From: Candidula unifasciata
Taxonomy: Eukaryota; Mollusca; Gastropoda; Stylommatophora; Geomitridae
DNA: 64,000 bases
NCBI GenBank assembly: GCA_905116865.2
Contig: CAJHNH020008454.1
Span: forward strand, 516,001-580,000
Direction: 5' to 3'
Part shown: positions 38,304-51,200 of the stretch, in pieces
Layout of the letters: each line of letters starts with the position of its first letter
Position numbering within the stretch: the first letter of the stretch is position 1
Notes under the pieces: generated by a model
The model's input: only the letters and a program-made list of their open reading frames with translations
Databases searched by the model: none
What the model was told of the DNA's origin: nothing
Made by a program: the position numbers and the translations under genes

Positions 38304-39081
38304 TAAAAAAATCCACTGCCGGCTTGCTAGGCCAGTCGCAGTTTAAGGGAAAATCTGACCAGATGGACCCCATCCCATCTGGCGAGCCAGAGCCTCGTTC
38401 GCCTGTGGCCTCACGGCCACAGTTTCCCGGTCTGCACCACTGGGAGGAGAGGTTGACTTATGTGTACTGTGGGTCATCGGCAGGCTACTAATTTTCACTT
38501 TTCACCTCTCCTAAGAGAAGCTAGCCGACCCCAACCCTGCTGGATGCAGAGCCAGGCACAGTCCACACCTTGCAGACACCTTGAGAATACAATCTTCAGT
38601 GGAAAATAAAGGATTACCCATCTGAAGTTTAACAGAGGTGCTCGAATAATGCACGTAAATAAGCGGTGTTACATTTCCTACTTTTAAATTCAAGAATGTG
38701 CAGATTACCAGAGTGTCTGTGTGTCTCGCATTGTAAGTGTGCGCGTTTATGTTCATACGATTTTTAACACCCGTATATTTAAAAGTTAAAAGCTATCTGA
38801 TAAAGCAAATACCTCCAATATCCAAGGTCCAAACTATCAGAGGAAATTAAGTTAATCGAGCGAACCTGTTTCGATAACGTACAGCTCAAGTACGCCAACC
38901 TCATTTTTTGATAAGATCACCCCTATTACTTATTTATGAATGGTTTCACCCAGTTTATAGGTCAGGTCACGTCTGATGTGACCAACGGACAAGGAAGATT
39001 GTAGTCGTTGACTTGTAGATTCGAAGATTTGATCAGTTTGTGTTGTTTCGCGGAGCGAGGCGGTTCTTGGTTTTAGCCAAC
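38304..39081. other. Upstream flank of the phosphatase gene
   Basis: Begins with GC-rich DNA (CCATCCCATCTGGCGAGCCA) of unknown origin. No TATA box stands out before the start codon. A 19-bp palindrome lies at 38965-38983. Confidence 0.4.
38965..38983. promoter_or_regulatory. Palindrome upstream of ACP7
   Basis: GGTCAC-GTCTGAT-GTGACC, an inverted hexamer about 100 bp before the ATG. It could be a nuclear-receptor or bZIP half-site pair, but similar CGGTCACATCTGACC sequence at 16846 suggests a repeat fragment. Confidence 0.25.
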
Positions 39082-39208
39082 ATGGCTTTAAATATTCCGT
39101 TTGTTGTCAAAGTTGTATTATTTTTTTGCTTGATGAACGTCGCTGAGGCTGGTGTCATAGAAGCAGATAACAACAGGCAACCACAACAAATCCACATTGC
39201 TTACGGAG
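39082..39208 (+). CDS. ACP7: ACP7 exon 1
   Basis: Start codon, signal peptide and the first mature residues (QQIHIAYG). Donor GTGAGT, ends in phase 1. Chosen as start because it gives a clean hydrophobic signal sequence and a good context. Confidence 0.92.
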
Positions 39209-42200
39209 GTGAGTAAAAGCTGTAGTCGTTACTAATTATATTGTTCATTAGTCGGTTTTCTGTCAACATAATCATAATCACGTGCCTTGCCGATTGGCGT
39301 GGGTGTACTCCATAATCTGATATTTTCAACGACATATACTCATATACTATCAGCTCAGTTTGTTAATTTGTCAAAAATCTTCTCCTTTGGTCTTTCAGTG
39401 GTCACAACATATTCACTATTCACATGATACAAAAGTCCAGTTTCCTCTAAAAAAAATTCGGAGTGGGGGAGGGGGGGGGGGGGGTGAGAGCTCCCTCCTA
39501 AATTAAGAGCATTAGTTGTAGGGATGGGGTGGGGTGTGCTCACCTATCCTTCTCACAACCGCACCTATCCTCCTCACAGCCAGAGCAACAACAAAAACAG
39601 TCGATAGGATGGCGGGGGGGGGGGGGGGGGGGGGGAGTTCCAGACATCTACAGAAATACTTCTATCTAAGGTTCAAACTATCACAAAATTATATATCTGA
39701 GTGTTATGTTTTGTGTGAGTTTTGTGTCATGTCACTTGTGTGTTGTCTTTTGTGGGAGTGTTGTGTCTGTGTGTTGTGTAAGTGTTGTGTCTGTGAGTGT
39801 TGTGTCTGTGAGTGTTGTGTCTGTGAGTTTTGTGTCTGTGTGTGTTGTGTGTGCCTGTGAGTGTTATGTCTTGTGTGAGTTTTGTCTTTTTGTCAACTTT
39901 GTGTGATTGTTGTGTCTGTGAGTGTAATGTGTTGTCTGTGAGTTTTGTTTTGTATTTGTGTTGTGTCTTGTGTGAGTATTGTGCTGTGTGTGTTGTGTCT
40001 GTGAGTGTTGTGTCTTGTATGTATGTTGTGTCTGTGAATGTTGTGCCGTGTGTGTATTGTGTATATTTATGTGTGTGTGAATGTTGTGTCTGTTTGAGTG
40101 TGGTGTCTGTGTTGTGATCTTTCTGTATATGTTTTGTGTATGTGAGTGTGTTTACATGTGTCTGTACATTTGTGTGAGTCAGTGTGTGTTTTTCCTCTTA
40201 TGTGTGTGGAGTGTCTGTGTGTAATTGTTGTGTCTGGGAGTACTATGTTTGTGAGCATTTTGTTGTGTGTGGGAGTGTTATATCTATAAATATTGTGTTT
40301 GTGAGTGTAGTGTCTTTGTAAGGGTTGTGCCATGTGTGAGTTTTGTGTCTGTGTGTGTTGTGTATATTTATGAGTGTTGCATTTGTGAGTGTGATGTCTG
40401 TGTATTGTTTTTTTCTGTATGTGTTGTGTCTGTGAGTGTGTGTTTGTTTAATTATTGTGTCCAGTGTATGCGTGTGTCTCTGTATGTTGTGTCTGTGAGT
40501 GCTATGTTTGTGTGTGTTATGTTATGTGTGAAAGTATTATATCTCTGAATGTTGTGTTTGTGAGTGCTACGTCTGTGTAACTGCTGTTTCTTTGTGTTTG
40601 TTTTGGCCTTATTTGTGTGTGTGTGCTGTGTTTGTGTGTAGTGTATATATTGTGAGTGTTCCTCTGTTTGTTGTTTCCAACGCCATCTCTAAATAGAGAA
40701 GGCCGTGGTTGTGTCTGTGTATTTATCATTCATGAGTCTATTATGTTTGTGTGAGTGTTGTCTGTGAATGCTATCTGTATGTAAGGGTTGTTTCTGTTTG
40801 AGTGCTGTATATATGTGTGTGTTGTGTCTGTGTATTGTTGTTTGTGTGTATTGTGTCTGTGAGTAGGTGCTTACCTTTGAATATTCATGCTAAAATGTTG
40901 AATCAGTTTCATATAACCTGTCTCAGAAAGCTGCTCAAAATCAAATGGCAAGATAAGATCCCAAATACTATGGTTCTTGGTAGGGCAAACCTGCCTATAA
41001 CCCACACGATACTGAAAAATTGTCAGCTGTGTTGGGCTGGTCACCTAACCCGCATGCCAGACTAAAGCCTCCCAAAGAAAGTATTTTATTGCGATATCCA
41101 GCAAGGAAAGAGGTACCAGGGAGGTCAGAAAAAGCGCTATGAGGAGACACTGAAAACTGCTCTTGATTCTTTTGACATCAACACGGCGACGTAGGAGGCG
41201 CTGCACAAGGACGTTCTGGATGGTGATCGTCCCTCAGACATAATGCATCGGCCTGCCAGGCAGCGGAGGTTGCACCAGCAGAAAAATGGAGGCAGACTAG
41301 AAAGAATCGTACTGCTAATCCCACACCTAGTGCGGTTTCCATCTGTTGTCTGCACTGCTCAAAAACTTTCCAGGATCATATTGGACTAATTAGCCACCTT
41401 CGTACTCATAATCATTGAACATCACTACTTTGGATGTCAGTGGTCTTCATCACTCGTGATGGACGAACACCACCTTTGATGGTGTCTATGAGGGTGTGTC
41501 TGTGACTGTTGTGTCTGAGAGAGTGTGTGTGGGTAAGTTTTGTTTCTGTGTGTATTGTGTCTAATTGTACTGTGTTTGTGAACAGTGAGCTTGTGTTGAG
41601 TCAGTGTGTATGTATTGTTTTTGTATCTGTTGGTTGTGTGTACGTATTGTATCTGTAAGAGTATGTATGCCAGTGTATGTTTTCTGTGTTTGTCTCTTCT
41701 CTGTGCAGATGTTGTGACTGTTTTTTTTTTTTTTTTTTTTTTGGGGGGGGGGGGGGGTCTCTATTTGTATGTGTTTGTTTTGTCTGTGAATGTGTGTAAG
41801 CCTGTTTATGTTGTGTGTTTGTGATTACTGTGCGCGTCTCTGGGTATCTAAAACTGATGTGTGTGTCTGCACTGTGTGAGTATTTTTGCATGTATATTTG
41901 AAGGTATGCATTTGTCATCCATGCCTCTGTATTATGAATTTACATTTATACAATGAATTTTGATATATGAACATAATATGCTTGATATATAAAATGCAGC
42001 TGCCATATGAAGATGAATGCTTTGAAATGCTGAATGTAAGATGGGCTTGCATGACAATAAATTTCATTCGTTAGGCACCTCACTCCAAAATATTGGGAGG
42101 GGGCGTCTCAGACCCTTACCCGGCCACCCCAAAAAAAAAAAATTTAGGAAGGGCCGAGGGCCTTCTTGTCCAAAATATTGCAAGCATGTTAAGATGTCTT

Positions 42201-45200
42201 CACTTAATATGATGTATAGACGTTATCTGCTAAAGTATTTTTTTTATACCTTTCATATTATTTTAAGCATGTTATTATGTTTATTTGCTATTCAGCAGAT
42301 TATTATTATTATTAATGGCAAATAAATATAATAAGATACTTATAATAATATGAAATGTATAAGTAAATAATTTTAAAGAACATGTCTAATAAAAGGGGGT
42401 ATCTTGGCCCCCTTACAAAATTACTGGGGGCTGAGCCACTCCCCCTAACCGTCTTTAAAAAGGGGGGGGGGGTCTCGAAGGACTTGAGCCTGCATGTTCC
42501 TGTGCTCCATTGACATGGATTTTTTGCTTAAAATGTTCTTAATTTAATGTATTTCTTACATTGCTAATAAAAAATATTTTTGCTCGCCTGGTAACAGTAA
42601 TATCAATTTTACGGTAACCATAACCTATGTATATTTAATTACATTGCTATACTTTTATACTTTAATTATTGGGAGCAATGTTTCCCCATTGTAGCTTTGA
42701 ACAAAGAAGACACAAACATTATTGCACGATTTATTGCTTAACCTATTTCACATTGCTGACACCTGGGGAGATACTGCGAAATAAGCCACACTGTAAATTG
42801 GGCAATAAATTGTTTGTGTCTTCTTAATTTATGTGTGTGTCTGTAAACACATGAGGGCCGCCGTGGTTTAGCCCCTAGATGCTCGCTTAGGGATCGGAAG
42901 GTCGCGGGTTCAGGTTCTGAGGGAGCTAGATTTTTTTTTATTTTTATATTGTCTTTGCTCTCAGGTCGACCAAGCCTTAAATAGGTACCAGGTACAGTCC
43001 TGGGAAGTAAAGGCTGATGATCTGATGCTGACCACATCACCTGCCAAGTGCCATTTGGTCTTTAAAATATAGTTCTAGCCCTATATGCCTAATACACCTT
43101 AATGTGTGGGTATGAATCTTTTTAGTATAATGAGGCCTTAAATTTGATTTCATGTGAGCATAATATTATTCTACTAGTATAAAGTTCAAACTGACATTCA
43201 GACAAGAAAGAGGGTGTTAAAGAGCATTTCATTCTAGAGATTGGACCTGACTGTCAGCTATCCTAGCCTTTACAGTTTCTAAATATTTTCTTGTATGGTC
43301 TGAAACAGATGATGTATCAAAGATGATCATTACATGGAGTACTTTCAAGGACACAGCTTCTGCAGTTTTGTATGGCTTGTCCTCCAGAAATCTAAGCATG
43401 TCCCAGCAGGGCTCCAGCTCCGAATTTATCGATGGCGGGTCTGAGAAGCGCTCTCAGTTCATCCATGTAGTTGAGCTCACTGGTTTGGTCCCCAACACCA
43501 CGTACTGTAAGTTTTTCTACTTACATTTTCTTGTTTGTCCTCTGGCTGTTTTTGGGTTAATGGGTCTTTCTTTTTTTAACCACTTAGCTGAAATGTGTGT
43601 ATCAATGGTATATTTATAAACACACTTATACTGAATATCTGATTGTTTAATAATTTTTTAGATTAGAGATTACAAGTTGTCTTATCATCTCAGTGTTTAT
43701 TTAAATGTGTAATTGCTTTTATATATATTGTGTACTTCTTCTTCTTCTCTTCCACCTTGTACCTCATTGAAGTGTTGAGGGGAGGTGTAACGTTCGTTGG
43801 TGAGCTCTGTCAACAGCTCTATTAAGACTGATGTTCACTTCTGTAAGGTTGTTCCCAATGCCATCACTTCATCTTTTCCGAGGTCTTCCACTCACTCTAT
43901 ACCCATTGTAACATTTTAGTGTGGCTCGCTGTGGCAGTTAGTACCAGGACATTCTTGTTAGGTGTCCAAACCACTTCATTTGTTGTTCTTTGATGACCTG
44001 TAATATTGTGAACTGATGGAGTTGAAGAAATTCTACCCTTTATAGAAATGCAGTTAATTAGTTGAAGACAGATCTAATGTAACTGGAGAAAAAAATTCTT
44101 AATGCAGGCGGATTTTGCAAGTCACACCATTGCCTTGGCCTTGTATTCTCATGCTTCTCTTATAGCCCAGGATAACTGTATCATCTGGAAAGACGAAAAG
44201 AGGCGAATACCAAGATTACACTATATAATATTGACACAGTTCATATTTCAAACATTTTTTAAACACTTCTTATGTAGCTGATAAAACATTGCTATCAGCC
44301 TATGTGGCTTAGGGGTTGCAGACGCTCTTTGTAATACTGAAGTGCCGGGTTTGATCCCAGTTGATTTCACAGCAGATCATGTTGTGTTGGTTTCAACAGT
44401 GTATCGAGCCAAACATTCAGGAAGCAGTGGCAAACTACAGAATTTTAAAATTGCCTAGTGCAATCACAAACTGCCAAGAAATGCTAGGGGTTGGGTCTGC
44501 ATCGTTATGTAAAGCAGACATGTCAAACTGGTGGGGCTGCATGGTGCCCTTCGCGAGCACACCTGCAGCCTGAACAAAGGAAATATTCTGCAATAATTGT
44601 TTCTTAAATTCAAATAATTTTATGTGTGTGGCACTCATGATTGCAAAATTTGACCCATATAGCTGTCAGGAGACCTTCAGTTGGACATGCCTTATATAAA
44701 TGGTACCCAACTGACTTTTTTCAAAACATTGCCATGTTTCTTAGTTGACAAAACATTGCCATGGTTCTTAGTTTCCCCATGTGGGTTCCGGGGCCCCATA
44801 GTGGGGGAAACAAGAATAGACCAGCTGCCTGCCCAAAAGTATGTTGTAAGAGTCGACCAATTGGGAGCTTCCTTTAAAGTCGGAGTGAATCTGCCTGAGA
44901 GGCAAGGAACCAACAGTCTGCATTCAAGTGAATCAGATCTGTAAAAATGATGCCCACGCAACACTCAGGTTCTGACCAACCAGAACTTCCCGCCAGAGTG
45001 TACAGCTGGTGAACGCGAAGAAGAAGAAGGTTCTTAGTTGACAAAACATTGCCATGGTTCTTAGTTGACAAAACATTTTTGTAGTTCTGATCTTTAAAAC
45101 ATTTTTTGTTTTGCCTTTGCAACACAGATTATGTAGTTGGCAGTGGACAAGGATGGTCCTCGGTGTTCTATTTCAAATCCATGCCTGCAGGAGAGGACTG

Positions 45201-48200
45201 GGGCCCAAGCCTTGTGGTGATCGGAGATCTGGGAAGTGCCAATGCTCAGTCTCTACCCCGCCTAGAGTTGGATGCAGCCCAGGGCATGTATGATGCCATC
45301 ATCCATGTTGGTATGTATGTTGGTTTATTTTTTTTTACATCAGTAATAGTAGGTAATCAGAGTCTGTGGCTTAGGCGATGCGAACACGGTTCGATCTCAG
45401 CTGGGGGCCTTGCGTTGGTTTCGACAGTGGTATCGAGAAGCTGACCATCCAGAAAGCAGTGGCAAACTACTGGACGTAAAATTAGCCTAGAAAAATCACA
45501 ACAGCCAAAAAATTATGGGGTTGGTTCTGCAATGTCCTGTAAAGGATACGCAACAAACTAATAGTAGGTAATGGAGCACCAGGAATTGAAATGGTTAGAG
45601 GTTTTTCTGTCTTCCTGGTCTTGGGTTTTGGATCTTCACGAAGAAGGATTTTTATAATTTACCTTGGTTACTAGGTCAGCCCAGTTGAACATGGGTACCA
45701 GGATGCAATAGTGTTATGTTGATAACATTACACATTGAGTGTCAATTGGTGGATACAAAATATAGGCCTAAAACCATAAGCTCAGTTTAGCGATGATTTT
45801 GAAGATGCAGCCTAATTTTAAGGCCTATTTTGAGAACAAAAGAGTATAACTTACACATATATAAATATGATATCCTTTTTACGCTTATACTAATTTTTGT
45901 AAATATTATAACAGTTGGCACTTTTGCTATCATTTCAGGTGATTTTGCCTATGACCTTCAAGCTGTGAGTAAAAGTTTAGATTTATTAGTCTTGTCTCTT
46001 ACCTGTTTTGTCACTTCTTTTAAAAAGATTTAAGTACTGGTGGGAGTAGTTGAAGGCAGCAAGAGGTACACAGTGCTACATGTGGAGGGAAACATTAAGA
46101 TGTGGTGAAAATAACTGGAAAATAAGGTGTAGGTGAGCTTTCAGTCAATTGCCAATCTCCACAGTGAAATGATCATCATCATTCTGTTAATCTTGTTATA
46201 CACTCTACGACATCTCTACATCCTTCATCTGTCTCTCAATGTTATCACCACACTCCAAACGTTGGACAAGCAGCAGTCTGAAAGAAGGCAGTCTAGGACC
46301 GAGACTTAAAAAGTGTTTGAAAATCAATATAGAATGTTGCTGAGAATAAAGAGTGTTTGAAAATCCATATAGAATGTTATCTAGTGCTGAGACTAAATAA
46401 AGAGTATTGCAAATCCATATAGACTTATTTAATGCTGAGCCAAAAAAGAGTATTGCAAATCCATATAGACTTATTTAATGCTGAGACAAAAGAGTATTGA
46501 AAATCCATATAGAATATAATCTAGAGCTGAGACACACGGGTGCTGGAAATCCATTGCAGCCAACCTTCTTTGTACAGATGTGGAGACATTGATTGCTTTT
46601 AATACCAGATATGAAATATGTTGAACAGTGGTAGAGCTGTAACATATACAATGAGAAAATCCATAAAATAGAAAGTGGAAAATGGTTGTACACGAACAAA
46701 ATCATTCAATCACTGACCCATTATGCAATCATGTTACATAGGGCTCGCAGTCTATTTCTTCACTCCAGTCTGTCCTATACAATCACTTCGATATGATGGA
46801 TACAATCCAGTCCAGCACCTTTGGCCTCTGTCATCAGTTTTTATCTTACGGTTTCTCTTGGACTTACTCATTTCCTCAGTCCCTCTGTTTCCCATTTCTT
46901 TGCCTCTTTGGTGAATATATGTTTGTCTGTCCTCAGAATGTTTTCCAATATAGCCCCATCTTCTCTGTCTTATAACTGTTGATACTAGTGGTTGGCCATG
47001 GGTTTTAGCTATCGTGCGATAGCTGTTACAGCTGACCAAGACCTAACTTTAATGTGCAAGAGTTGAATGCTGAATTAGAGCTCGGGACATCCCCATAAGC
47101 GCTCTGTCCCAATCTTCAGCAGCAAACAAAGAGTTCCAATTCCGATGGCACCAGTAACTGTTTCATTGTATATCTGTCTTGCCCTTCCCTTGAGTGTTGA
47201 GCGTCGACCAGATCCCCTGGTAATTCTTCGCAGCGCCATTCTCCCCAGACCATAATGATCTATTTGGGTTTCCGCACTGTTCACTCGCTCTCCCAGAGAA
47301 CCCTCACAATGTCTAGCTTATTATACATCAATTAACCACCAAGTTGTGCAGAACCGGCTCATTTCCTAACACACCAGCATGACCTGGAGAGAATATCCAA
47401 AGGATCCTAACTACCCAGGACCTCTGTAGTGATGCTTGCTATTCTGCACGGTGCATACCTGTCTCCACCTAACTTAACATGCTCTGTGAGTCAGTGACAA
47501 TCACGGCATGTGTATACAGCTGATTCTCAAGCCAGTGGAAGGCAGCACTGTCTCCACCTCCATTCACAAACTAGACATTGTGATATCATATGCTAGGCTT
47601 TATTGCAGTAAGTGACCTCCATTCGTCTTTGCTATGAACCCTCATGCACCTCATCTGCCCCTCAACACAGAGCCATCTGTATAGATAATCACATCACTTA
47701 GGCGGGAATTGTCATGAATCATTTGTTGATGTAGAAGAGACAATGTGTCTAATTATTTATCATGTTGGATTTTTTTTTTGTTCTTGTTATATTTAATAAC
47801 CCATCTATGATCTTTGTTGGTAATATCTTTGTCAGCTTTCTTGAGTTTCTGTGTTCCAGGTAGTCATGTTTTGCTTTCTCTGCAGGATAATGCTAGAGTT
47901 GGTGATAGGTTTATGAATCAGGTTGAATCCCTGACAGCTACTTTGCCTTACATGACATGTCCGGGAAACCATGAATATTATTAGTAAGTTCAACTTTTTT
48001 GTGTGTAATGTATTTATTTTATTTGGATGCAGTTGTATTGCACCTGTTTACAGCAGAGCTGTGATGTTTGCACTTTTTGGCTTTTGTTTCCGGATCTTTG
48101 GATATTTGTTGACTGGCTTAGCCTTTCTGGCATAAGTTCAGCTGTTTGCCAGTGTCTTCATGCTGAAAATGTCCTGCAAGACTGTCCTCTTTTGGATGAA

Positions 48201-51200
48201 CTGTGAAACAATGTGTGGCCACACCCAGTATACCTGATAGCTAAACTTGAGGGAAACCTAAGAGACCTTGAGCTTACATCCAAGATTATTGTCAAAACTA
48301 TACTGAGTGCACGACTAGATATTGCTGAAAAAGTAGTATGACACATAGGATTTATCTTTGATATATTTTTATCTTATCTTTGATATTTATTGAGCAGAAA
48401 CAGATAAGTGTTTTCATATAATGAATAATTTGCTGACATAGTTTTGTTATACAGTTGTCAACAGATATATTTCTTGATAACATTATAAAGACATTTCTCC
48501 TCCACACATTTCCATTATTCAATTGTATAATTCACAAATCTTTTTTTTATTCTGAAAATTTCTCATGGTTTTTGTTTAAAATATGACATTTCCCAATCAA
48601 AAATATACAAAATTCGTCTTCCTCTCTTCTGCTTCATTCTTCTGAGGGGAGTGCTTCACACCTAGTTGGGCACCTTAGAGGGATATGTGTCTGACTTTGT
48701 GTTTATTTGTATAGGATTCAGTCAGAGGTAGCAGGCCATGTGTGCCTATGAGTAAGTTTTCAATTCCTAACAGTTTTGGAATATTGAGGTGAGAGGAAAC
48801 CAGTGTCCTGTCCTCTCTGTTATTGCTTTAATTATTTTCAAGAGACATTTTATGAATCCAGAGGAAGTAAGATGTTGGCTTGGACGCACTTGCAGAATGC
48901 CTCATGACTGGTAACAACAACTTCCCCATTGGATGCCAGATGCGAAAAGGAATGTGGACGACCAAAGAAAACTTGGAGAAAAACGGTCGAATGGGAAATG
49001 GGATGTTACTGACATGGGATATTATGAGCAGCAAGAGAGATCACTTGTGACTGCCTTATGTCAACAACAGCAACATGAAGTGGATCTTCTTCCATGCTGT
49101 GTGGCGGTGGTAGTCACGTCTATCCACAGCCTTCTGTCTTGTGTACCTACTGTCACGATGTACTCCAGTTTTCTCCTTCTCATCTCATGACCAAAGAATG
49201 TAGATTGTCTCTTTCTGATGTGGGCAATCAGTTCTCTTCGTGAGTCAGTTTCTTTCAAAACATCCTCATTACTCTTTTTTATATGTCCAGGGTTTTCTCA
49301 TCATTCGTTTATAAAACCCCATGAATTGGATATAAAGATGACTGTAATCCAGTGCCCCTTTTACTTGGTGGGTGGACCACAGAGGTAATCATTGTTCTAA
49401 GCTGCATTTAATCCTGGCAGTTTTAAAATGTGGGTGGGCACCATACCTATAAGACAAAGAGAACTGGATGTATCCAGTTCCAGTATTGCCCATATATTAC
49501 TGGTGCCATAAAGTGAGAAAAGTAACACTGTAACCCAGTGATTTCCAAACTGCGCCACGGCGTCCCATGGAGCCGCGACCTACCTCTTCACAGGGGCGCC
49601 GCGAAATATTGTAAAAGCTCCATAATTAAATTAACCAAGACACGAATAGTCATACTTTTACTTAGGTTAGGGCGCCATGGAAAATTTTAACTGAAAAAAG
49701 GCGCTGCCACCAAAAAAACTTTGTGTATGCATTATTTTTATTTTTAAATTGCCTCTGTTTTTTTTTTCTTTGTTAACAAATATTATTGTCCTAATGCCTT
49801 AATTAATCTTAAACACCCAGTATCTGTTTTTATTTCACAGCAATTTCTCCAACTATCGGGCCAGATTTAACATGCCAAATGACAATAAGAAAATGTACTA
49901 CAGCTTCAACATGGGACCGATTCACTTTGTTTCTTTGTCAACTGAGTTCTTGTACTTTCCTTACTTTGGGTACAACCAGATATTTGAGCACTATGACTGG
50001 CTTAAGAAAGATTTAATGGTAAGAATAATGTTTAGAAATCCCCTTATTGAGTGTGTAAAAGGCAGTTTTTAAATATATTTTCAATTTATGAAAACTTTCC
50101 TAATTTTAATACTTAAAAAACAGTTTCACAAATATAAATGTTATTTATGTAAAAGTAGTTTTAGAAATAAGGTAAAAAAAAATACATGAAAACTTTCAAA
50201 AATATAAATGGTTAGAATAGATGAGAAATTTTGAATGGCTAATTGGTTAGTATTAATTTGTCCATATTATATTTGTAAACTCAGCTGTTTTGCTGATCTG
50301 ACCTGTTTGTGTGCAGATTCTTGTTCCTGGCCTCTCAGGCAGATGCACTGTGACTTCAAAGAAAGTCCCCAGTTAGTTGACTCTTACTCTTGCTTGTTGG
50401 GGAGGCAGTGGGTCAGTTCTTGTTTTTCCCACAATAGTGCTGCGTCTGGCATCATTTTTTACATTCAAACGTAATTATGTCTGCAAAGCAACATATTATA
50501 CATATCATTATATAGACATTATGCTGCAAATACTACATTTATATACTGTAAAAACTTCACATATGTAAATTCAGAGTGTAAAGTTTTTTTTTTTTTAAAT
50601 ACTTTCCTATTTTCTTTGATATTAGGATGCCAATTTGCCTGAAAACAGAGCCAAACGACCATGGATTGTTACTTTTGGCCACCGTCCTATGTACTGTTCT
50701 AACAATGATAATGATGACTGCACAAGCCATGAAAGTTTGGTGAGTTTTTTCCTTATGCAAGTTTGGTTTGTTTTGTAAGTAATCACTTTCATTGCGCAAC
50801 AGTATCATCCTAAAGTACCCCAGTCTGTTCCCATACTTTGCACTTGCTGGGGAAAAAAGCTTGTTCCTTTTTTTTTTTCTCCAGGCCACTAACTGACAGA
50901 TTGACACCCTGAGATTACAAAATCTCAAATCGAAGGACAGACCAACAACAAAACAAATCCTAGATATCCTACTCACCTTCCAGAGAAGTTTTGATTAGGG
51001 CATCATCATGGCTACACCAGCCGGGTGTAACCTGTAGTCCTGTGTGGGTGACGATTACCGAGGAAGAATATCAGCCCATGACATGAACTCTGTAGCACTA
51101 GCGTGGATCCACATGTATACAGAAGAGTCATAAATGCTGTTAATATTTTTTAGTTTTCCTTTGGATGTTATTTTTTTTTTTTTCTAAATTGAAAAAAAAA

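Noticed and set aside
39534..40548. Cys/Val-rich frames resembling a keratin-associated or toxin-like peptide
   Set aside because: Composition of the GT-rich array forces Cys and Val codons; no signal peptide, conserved spacing or splice context.
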